Shown here: positions 6,396 to 10,697 of the stretch, piece after piece
How the letters are laid out: each line of letters starts with the position of its first letter
Numbering within the stretch: position 1 is the stretch's first letter
Assembly: GCA_046728075.1 (NCBI GenBank)
Contig: JBKPDV010000016.1
Span: 1 to 10,697, forward strand
Reading direction: 5' to 3'
Source: JBKPDV01 sp046728075
GTDB lineage: Bacteria; Acidobacteriota; Thermoanaerobaculia; UBA5066; Gp7-AA6
DNA: 10,697 bases
Notes under the pieces: model-generated
The model's database searches: none
Seen by the model: the letters and a program-made list of their open reading frames with translations, nothing else
What the model was told of the DNA's origin: nothing
Translations under genes and position numbers: made by a program

Positions 6396-7316
6396 TCAGT
6401 TCGGGCGCTGCTTGAATGCCCGAATAGCTTGATTCACAAGCTCCGGATGGGAGCGCATAGGGTAGTGGCCGCCGTCCTCGATCCGCACCACGGTCAGATC
6501 CGGCGCATACGCGTCGAGACCGTCGAGCTGTTGCGACAGGGTATAGGGATCGCGCATCCCCCAGATGACCAGCGTCGGTACCTTCACCTGAAGCGAGGTG
6601 GTTGCGGGTGGCGTGCCAACACCGGAGAAGAAATGGGCCGCGAGATCTGGCGCCATCCGGGCGGCGCCCTCCTCGAGCGAGGCCGGCACCTTGATCGGAT
6701 CCGCCAGATAGTAGTTGTACCAAACGGGATATGGGCTGGCCGCCGTGTTGAACTCCCGTTCGTACTGAGACGCCTCGATCTGGGCCGGGTTGGTACGAAT
6801 CTCGCGGAGGTGAACCACCGGATGCGGCGCGTTGAGAATGATCAGGCGTTCGACGCGGGACGGATAAGCGGAGGCGAATACCCACGCGACGTAACCGCCC
6901 CAATCATTGCCCACGAGCGTGCACCGCTCCATGCCGAAATGGTCCAAGAGACCGTGCACGTCACCAAGCAGACGCGGCATCGCGTAAGCCTCGACCGCCT
7001 GGGGTGCGTCCGACGGCGGGTAGCCGCGAAGGTTGGGAGCTACCGCCAGGTGATCGCGGCCGAATTCTCGCAACTGGGATTCGTAGAGCATGGCGCTGTC
7101 CGGATGGCCATGAAGGAACAGCATGAGTGGGCCTTCACCGCCCCGGACAAAGAAGAGCCGCACACCATCGCCGGCGGCGTAGCCGCTTCCAGACGATGGC
7201 TCAGCTGTGGCGTGAGCAAGAGCTGCGCCAATCGATGGGACGACGACGGTCGCCAACCCAAGCTTGGCGCCTGAGACGAGGAGGCGCCGACGCTGGACCT
7301 CGTGAGTTGCTGTCAC
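6396..7316 (-). CDS. Alpha/beta hydrolase, epoxide hydrolase-like, with Tat signal
   Basis: A 306-residue alpha/beta-hydrolase of the epoxide hydrolase/haloacid dehalogenase group, which attacks its substrate with an Asp rather than a Ser. Visible parts are the oxyanion motif HGHPD (69-73), RGYPPSD, the nucleophile elbow GNDWGG with Asp138, the acid Asp256 in WGMRDP, and the base His284 in GGHYPM. A cap domain with WYNYYLADP lies between, with the tyrosines expected of epoxide hydrolases. The N-terminus, MTATHEVQRRRLLVSG with a hydrophobic stretch and ALAHA before TAEP, looks like a Tat signal (RRR at 9-11, likely cleavage near 36), so the enzyme is probably exported folded. The GTG at 7316 is chosen because it puts the twin arginines close to the start. 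A TTG at 7379 would add 21 residues. Substrate unknown; fluoroacetate-type dehalogenase or another hydrolase is possible. The gene is flanked by two 20-bp direct repeats. Confidence 0.85.
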   Translation of the reverse strand: MTATHEVQRRRLLVSGAKLGLATVVVPSIGAALAHATAEPSSGSGYAAGDGVRLFFVRGGEGPLMLFLHGHPDSAMLYESQLREFGRDHLAVAPNLRGYPPSDAPQAVEAYAMPRLLGDVHGLLDHFGMERCTLVGNDWGGYVAWVFASAYPSRVERLIILNAPHPVVHLREIRTNPAQIEASQYEREFNTAASPYPVWYNYYLADPIKVPASLEEGAARMAPDLAAHFFSGVGTPPATTSLQVKVPTLVIWGMRDPYTLSQQLDGLDAYAPDLTVVRIEDGGHYPMRSHPELVNQAIRAFKQRPN

Positions 7317-7763
7317 GCGACCTACCAACTGAGCTCGCACGAAAATTATGGACGCGGCAGCGGAAACTTTAACAACCAAAGGAGATCATTGAAAGCAAGT
7401 TGTCGCGCAAGACTATTGCATCGCCGTGGCGCTATGATGCCGGAACCTGCCGCGCGCACCAGTCGGTCATGCTGCGACAGCCTTCGATTTCGCGCGACCT
7501 TCGCGGCGGTCTCGCGATATCGCAACACCGTCCGCTCCCCCTTCGATAACCACTGTACCGATCCATCCCAAGGCGAAGAGGTGCGCCAGGAGTGGACGCA
7601 CGCGGAACGCTCCACCAATTCCGATTTTCGTGGTGGCGTTGTGCTGCGTGAATATCAATGTAGGTTCGCCGCGATCTCGGTTTAGGCGTTGCAACAACTA
7701 AGCCGATGTCATGTTATCTTACCTTTCTTGACGGCCACCTGTCGCAATCCGCTTGGTTGGGCG
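7317..7763. other. Stretch without a supported gene
   Basis: About 450 bp between the hydrolase and VOC genes. It holds the right copy of the 20-bp repeat (7421-7440). Weak open frames exist on both strands. The plus-strand one (7389-7685, TTG after AAAGGAG) is rich in Arg and Ser and resembles no family. The minus-strand one (7467-7697) includes a fairly protein-like run, GGAFRVRPLLAHLFALGWIG, and then continues better in another frame (RYRETAAKVARNRRL), as a decayed gene might. A GTTGCAAC palindrome is at 7688-7695. No terminator or strong promoter was recognised. Confidence 0.5.
7421..7440 (+). repeat. 20-bp direct repeat, right copy
   Basis: Exact second copy of the 20-mer at 6290-6309, in the same orientation, lying upstream of the hydrolase gene. 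Similarity continues more loosely on the left (GCGCAAGACTATT here, GCGCAGTACTTG there) and right (CCGGAACC here, GGGGAGC-like there), so the shared segment may be the core of a longer, diverged repeat. Confidence 0.85.
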
Positions 7764-8180
7764 ATGAATCAGTATCTTTCCCTCGTCAGTCTCGTGGTCG
7801 CCGACTATGACGAAGCGATCACCTTCTTCACCCGCGCTCTGAATTTCGAGCTCTGCGAAGACACACCGCTCGGCGGCGGCAAGCGTTGGGTGGTCGTGCG
7901 CCCGCCGGGCCGCGTCGGCTGCGGCCTGCTATTGGCGCGGGCGGACGGTCCGGCCCAAGCGGCGCGCATCGGTGACCAGACTGGAGGGCGGGTCTTCTTG
8001 TTCCTGGAAACGGACAATTTCGAGCGCGATCATGCGCGCATGACCGCCGCCGGCGTGCGGTTCGTCAAGGCGCCACGGCGTGAGGCCTATGGTATCGTGG
8101 CGGTTTTCGAGGATCTCTATGGTAACCGCTGGGACCTGATTCAGCCCAAGTCGACACACGACACCGAAATGAAGCCTTAG
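7764..8180 (+). CDS. VOC family (glyoxalase/bleomycin resistance fold) protein
   Basis: A 138-residue protein with the two-module betaalphabetabetabeta VOC fold. Module one starts SLVSLVVADYDEAITFFTRALNFEL, a classical VOC opening helix. Module two ends GIVAVFEDLYGNRWDLIQ, close to the consensus FxDpdGNxxdLiE. The central GGRVFLFLETDNFERDHARMTAAGVRF is also typical. The metal ligands usual in metal-dependent members seem absent: the first-strand His is replaced within LSLVSL, and the final Glu is Gln (WDLIQ). Function may thus be binding or metal-free chemistry. The ATG at 7764 gives the standard N-terminus (MNQYLSLVS). The frame is open upstream to 7689 without support. A TTGCAA (7689-7694) and TATCTT (7715-7720) lie upstream with a 20-nt gap, a poor promoter match. 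A SnoaL-like remnant follows 3 nt after the stop. Confidence 0.85.
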   Translation: MNQYLSLVSLVVADYDEAITFFTRALNFELCEDTPLGGGKRWVVVRPPGRVGCGLLLARADGPAQAARIGDQTGGRVFLFLETDNFERDHARMTAAGVRFVKAPRREAYGIVAVFEDLYGNRWDLIQPKSTHDTEMKP

Positions 8181-8183
8181 CCG

Positions 8184-8270
8184 ATGACGCCGCGCCAAGT
8201 GGTCGAAGAATGGGTGCGTCGGTTTAGCATCCAGGTATTCGTACCCCAGCCACTCGCGGAATGTCAGTGA
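8184..8270 (+). pseudogene. Truncated SnoaL/NTF2-like gene remnant
   Basis: An ATG 3 nt after the VOC stop opens a 28-codon frame. The first 14 residues, MTPRQVVEEWVRRF, match the first helix of SnoaL-like (NTF2-fold) proteins, which normally continue FNxxDxxxLxxLY over more than 100 residues. After codon 14 (8225) the sequence, SIQVFVPQPLAECQ, is unlike the family and stops at 8270. I read this as the 5' end of a gene cut near position 8226. The family assignment rests on 14 residues, so it is tentative. The DNA beyond the break reads on the minus strand as a protein-like run (LTFREWLGYEYLDA), whose source I do not recognise. Confidence 0.45.
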
Positions 8271-8326
8271 CGCCTGACGCTGGCGAGGATGACGGGATCC
8301 CCACCGAGCGTTTGGTTTGCCGATCC

Positions 8327-9040
8327 TCAGGCGACGAGACGCAAACCGCCGTCGCACACAATCACGTGACCACTCATGAAGGTGTTGGAAATCAGGAAAG
8401 CGACCGCCTGAGCAATGTCGTCCGGTTGTCCCACCCGACCGACCGGTGCCTTGCCAGCATATTCTGCGAACACCGCCTCCTTCTGGTTGGACGGCAGGAA
8501 GTCCCACCATGGCGTGTCAATCACCCCCGGCGAGACACCGTTCACCCGCAGGGGGCGGAGCTCCGCGGCTAGGATCGGCACGAACATCGCGACGGCCGCG
8601 TTCGCAGCGCCGATGCCGGCCGTTCCAGGCGAGGCTGCGTGAGCGCTCACGGCGGAAATGAAGGTGATGCTCCCGTCCTTGCGAAGCAGGGGAAGCGCCG
8701 CCTGGGCAGCGGCGAAGTGCGGATAGACCTTCTCCTCGAAGCCTTTGCGGACATCCGCGACGCTAACGGATGTGAAGGGACCGAAGCCCTTGCCGCTGCC
8801 GAGGGCGAGGACAAGGTGGTCGAACGAACCGATGCCGGACAGTGCCTCACTCACGGTGTCCACGGCGGCCGCGTCCATGACGACGCATTCCACTCCAGGC
8901 ACGGACGCCCGCGCGTTCTCGAGCCGCTCTGCATTCCGCCCCGCGATCGTAACCTTGTGGCCTGCCATGATGAGTTCGCTGGCTGTGGCAAGACCGATGC
9001 CGGATGAACCGCCGATGATGACACTATGTTGAGATGACAT
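8327..9040 (-). CDS. SDR family protein lacking the YxxxK catalytic motif
   Basis: A 237-residue Rossmann-fold protein of the short-chain dehydrogenase/reductase family. The dinucleotide-binding motif is GGSSGIG (10-16). GRNAERL (34-40) ends the second strand, where Arg hints at NADPH preference. The fourth-strand NNAG is replaced by ALGSG (79-83). RVNGVSPGVIDTPWW (165-179) and CDGG near the C-terminus are standard SDR features. The catalytic Ser region is FISAVSAH (S129/S132), but the expected YxxxK aligns with I143-GAA-N147, so Tyr and Lys are both missing. Similar divergent SDRs exist in proteobacteria. Oxidoreductase activity cannot be assumed. The ATG at 9040 follows AAGGA; the frame is open upstream to 9151 without support. 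It is divergent from an MmyB-like regulator that likely controls it. Confidence 0.9.
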   Translation of the reverse strand: MSSQHSVIIGGSSGIGLATASELIMAGHKVTIAGRNAERLENARASVPGVECVVMDAAAVDTVSEALSGIGSFDHLVLALGSGKGFGPFTSVSVADVRKGFEEKVYPHFAAAQAALPLLRKDGSITFISAVSAHAASPGTAGIGAANAAVAMFVPILAAELRPLRVNGVSPGVIDTPWWDFLPSNQKEAVFAEYAGKAPVGRVGQPDDIAQAVAFLISNTFMSGHVIVCDGGLRLVA

Positions 9041-9230
9041 GCGTTCTCGTCCTTCTTTGCTGAGGGGTGTTCGGTGGAGCGGCGAGCTGCGCTTCAGGAC
9101 GCCTGCTCGGGCGGAGTCGGGAGTCCGACGAGCAGTATGGTTCTTTGGCATGCCGACATGTGGCCACCCGTTTGGAAAGCTTCGATGCCGGCAAGATGCA
9201 CCCGTCCATAAAACCCAAACAGTTCTTGCT

Positions 9231-9256
9231 GCATACTGGTATTGATACTGCTATGC
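9231..9256 (+). promoter_or_regulatory. Candidate operator of the XRE/MmyB-like regulator
   Basis: An imperfect 26-bp dyad centred at 9243/9244: outer arms GCATA (9231-9235) and TATGC (9252-9256), inner arms GTAT (9239-9242) and ATAC (9245-9248). It also contains ATACTG twice in direct order 12 bp apart (9233-9238, 9245-9250). A third ATACTG lies inverted at 9133-9138, nearer the SDR gene. The dyad ends 7 nt before the regulator's ATG, a position suited to autoregulation. No consensus promoter was recognised with certainty (TTGCTG at 9226-9231 is a possible -35). Confidence 0.45.
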
Positions 9257-9263
9257 TTGAGCC

Positions 9264-10142
9264 ATGAGTTCTGCTTCTTCCATCTCTGCGCGTCGTCGCC
9301 AAGCTGGCGAATTCCTTCGTTCGCGCCGTGAGCGACTGACGCCCTCAGACGTCGGATTGCCCAACGGCTTCCGACGCAGAACGCCAGGCCTGCGGCGTGA
9401 GGAAGTGGCTCTGCTCGCAGGAGTCGGAACGACCTGGTACACGTGGCTGGAGCAGGGTCGTGATGTTCGCCCGTCCTCTGAAGTGCTCTCCGCGCTCGCC
9501 GATGCGTTGCGCCTCGACGGTGCCGAAAGGCGGCATCTCTACGTCCTGAACGATCGGACGCCTCCGGAGCCACGTCCGACTGGCCTGGAAAAGGTGCCGC
9601 AACCTGTCCTCCGCACGCTTGAGAGCTTGAACGGCCAACCAGCATACGTCCTGGGTCGCCGTTGGGATGTGCTGGCGTGGAACCGGGCAGCCGAACTGCT
9701 GTTCGGCGATTATGGCGAGCTTGCCGAGGACGAACGCAACATCATGCACATCGTGTTCGCCAACAAGGCGCACCGGAAATTGCTCGTTGATTGGCGAGAG
9801 GTTGCTTCCACGGCTCTCGCCATGTTCCGGGCCGACAGCGCACGCTATGCTGGCGACCCCGACTTCGAACGGCTGATTGGCGCCTTATTACGGATCAGTC
9901 CCGAATTTCGCGAACTGTGGCCGCGACAAGATGTCCTGCGCTCGTTGAGCAGCCACAAGCGCATCAAACACCCCGTCGCCGGACAGATGATGTTTGAGTA
10001 CACTAGCTTCGCTGTAACGGATCACGGCGACATGAAGCTCATTGTCTACACGCCGCTCGACACTGATCAGACTGCTGAGAAACTCGATTCGCTTCTGAGT
10101 GGCCTTCCTTGCATTCGGACCGGCCAGGCCATCTCGGCATAG
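9264..10142 (+). CDS. XRE-family HTH regulator with MmyB-like ligand-binding domain
   Basis: A 292-residue transcription factor. Residues 10-90 form a helix-turn-helix domain: RRRQAGEFLRSRRERLTP, then TPGLRREEVALLAGVG-TTWYTWLEQGRDVRPS (40-71), the usual MmyB-type pattern, and EVLSALADALRLDGAERRHL. Residues from about 115 to 285 are a PAS-like MmyB ligand-binding domain (AYVLGRRWDVLAWNRAAELLF, IMHIVFANKAHRKLLVDWREVA, RDLWP-like RELWPRQDV, and KLIVYTPLDTDQTAEKL). Members bind hydrophobic, possibly fatty-acid-like ligands in one studied case. Genes of this kind often lie beside SDR genes, as here, and usually act as repressors. The ATG at 9264 follows a dyad that may be its own operator. A strong Shine-Dalgarno is lacking. 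It ends 142 bp before the convergent OmpA-like gene. No terminator was identified in that gap. Confidence 0.94.
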   Translation: MSSASSISARRRQAGEFLRSRRERLTPSDVGLPNGFRRRTPGLRREEVALLAGVGTTWYTWLEQGRDVRPSSEVLSALADALRLDGAERRHLYVLNDRTPPEPRPTGLEKVPQPVLRTLESLNGQPAYVLGRRWDVLAWNRAAELLFGDYGELAEDERNIMHIVFANKAHRKLLVDWREVASTALAMFRADSARYAGDPDFERLIGALLRISPEFRELWPRQDVLRSLSSHKRIKHPVAGQMMFEYTSFAVTDHGDMKLIVYTPLDTDQTAEKLDSLLSGLPCIRTGQAISA

Positions 10143-10284
10143 ACGCAAGCAGTCTAGGGTGAACCGCGTCGGGTTTGTCGCAGGTTCGGCTACGGCTTGT
10201 TCTTCCCAGGCTCATGCTTTAGATGAATTTCAAGCTCAGCTCGCACGGCGGCCCGAACATGCGCTTCCGCGCCCGGGTTGCGCG

Positions 10285-10697
10285 TCAGGACTTCGTCAGT
10301 TCGACGCGCCGGTTTTTCGCGCGGCCTTCTTCCTTGCCGTTATCCGCAACCGGCTTGTCAGGTCCGTAACCCGTTGCCGACAGTCGGCCTGCCTGAATGC
10401 CCTGGGCGACGATTGCCGCAACGACCGCCGCTGCACGGCTCGCCGAGAGTTTCACGTTGTAATCATGTTCGCCGATGTTATCGGTGTGACCGCTGACCTC
10501 CAGTTTGAGCGACGGATCGTCCTTCATCAGTGTCAGGATCTGGGCGATGACCGGCGCGGCGTCCGGCTTCAGCGTCGCCTTGTTGAAATCGAAATTGACA
10601 TACAGCGCGACGTGGCCGTCTCGGGCCAGCGCTGTCTTCAAGGCGCCTGCCTCCGGCGGCTTGATGCTGGCCGGAAACGCTTTCTCCTCGATCGCGG
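10285..10697 (-). CDS. OmpA family protein, C-terminal domain (5' end outside window)
   Basis: The visible 137 codons are the C-terminal end of an OmpA-family protein. The OmpA/MotB-like domain, which binds the diaminopimelate of peptidoglycan non-covalently, starts around LYVNFDFNKATLKPDAAP. The core LEVSGHTDNIGEHDYNVKLSASRAAAVVAAIV carries the conserved Asp of the GHTDN motif, and AKNRRVEL has the Arg that also contacts peptidoglycan. The sequence ends ELTKS with TGA at 10285-10287. The frame is open through the edge of the window (EEKAFPASIKPPEAG precedes the domain), so the N-terminus, with any signal peptide or other domain, is outside. A TTG at 10641 is not a likely start. It probably anchors an envelope structure. 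It converges on the regulator gene. Confidence 0.93.
   Translation of the reverse strand, partial: AIEEKAFPASIKPPEAGALKTALARDGHVALYVNFDFNKATLKPDAAPVIAQILTLMKDDPSLKLEVSGHTDNIGEHDYNVKLSASRAAAVVAAIVAQGIQAGRLSATGYGPDKPVADNGKEEGRAKNRRVELTKS

Noticed and set aside
7389..7685. Plus-strand frame starting with TTG after AAAGGAG
   Set aside because: The binding site looks good, but the 98-residue product is Arg/Ser-rich, matches no family I recognise and crosses the direct repeat.
10190..10290. Minus-strand open segment ending ELEIHLKHEPGKNKP downstream of the OmpA gene
   Set aside because: It looks somewhat protein-like but has no start codon or binding site and overlaps the OmpA 3' end in another frame; it cannot be supported as a gene.

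Overview
The window looks like chromosomal DNA of an alphaproteobacterium, most probably a Bradyrhizobium-like member of the Rhizobiales. This is inferred from the high GC content, the short alphaproteobacterial PurL, a candidate EcfG-type promoter, and an interspersed palindrome with GTCATTCCGGG ends of a kind I associate with Bradyrhizobium genomes. No plasmid, phage, CRISPR, tRNA or rRNA feature was seen.

Left part (1-3230): the end of a terminal-oxidase cluster on the + strand, with cytochrome c oxidase subunit IV (edge of window), a GYD-domain protein and heme O synthase (ctaB). The catalytic oxidase subunits are presumably upstream of the window. A 57-codon DUF1328 membrane-protein gene runs towards ctaB on the minus strand, and the two genes share one CTAG as stop codons. 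Its upstream region carries a GGAAC-N17-GTT match to the general-stress sigma factor EcfG. A multi-spanning acyltransferase-3 protein diverges from it.

Middle (3231-6243): a 175-bp nested palindromic element separates the convergent acyltransferase and purL genes and touches the purL stop codon. It contains two inverted 41-nt units whose hairpin stems differ by compensatory changes. purL (FGAM synthase, purine biosynthesis) is on the minus strand. A PaaI-like hotdog thioesterase diverges from it.

Right part (6244-10697): this looks more like accessory DNA. It has a Tat-signal epoxide-hydrolase-like protein flanked by two exact 20-bp direct repeats, a gene-poor tract, a VOC-fold protein without the usual metal ligands, and a truncated SnoaL/NTF2-like fragment. 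Then comes a divergent pair: an SDR-fold protein lacking the YxxxK catalytic motif, and an XRE/MmyB-like regulator with a dyad just upstream of its start. The window ends inside an OmpA-family gene read on the minus strand.

No wholly new system is evident. The most unusual items are the covarying nested palindrome at 3231-3405, the repeat-flanked hydrolase segment, and the SDR/MmyB pair with its candidate operator.
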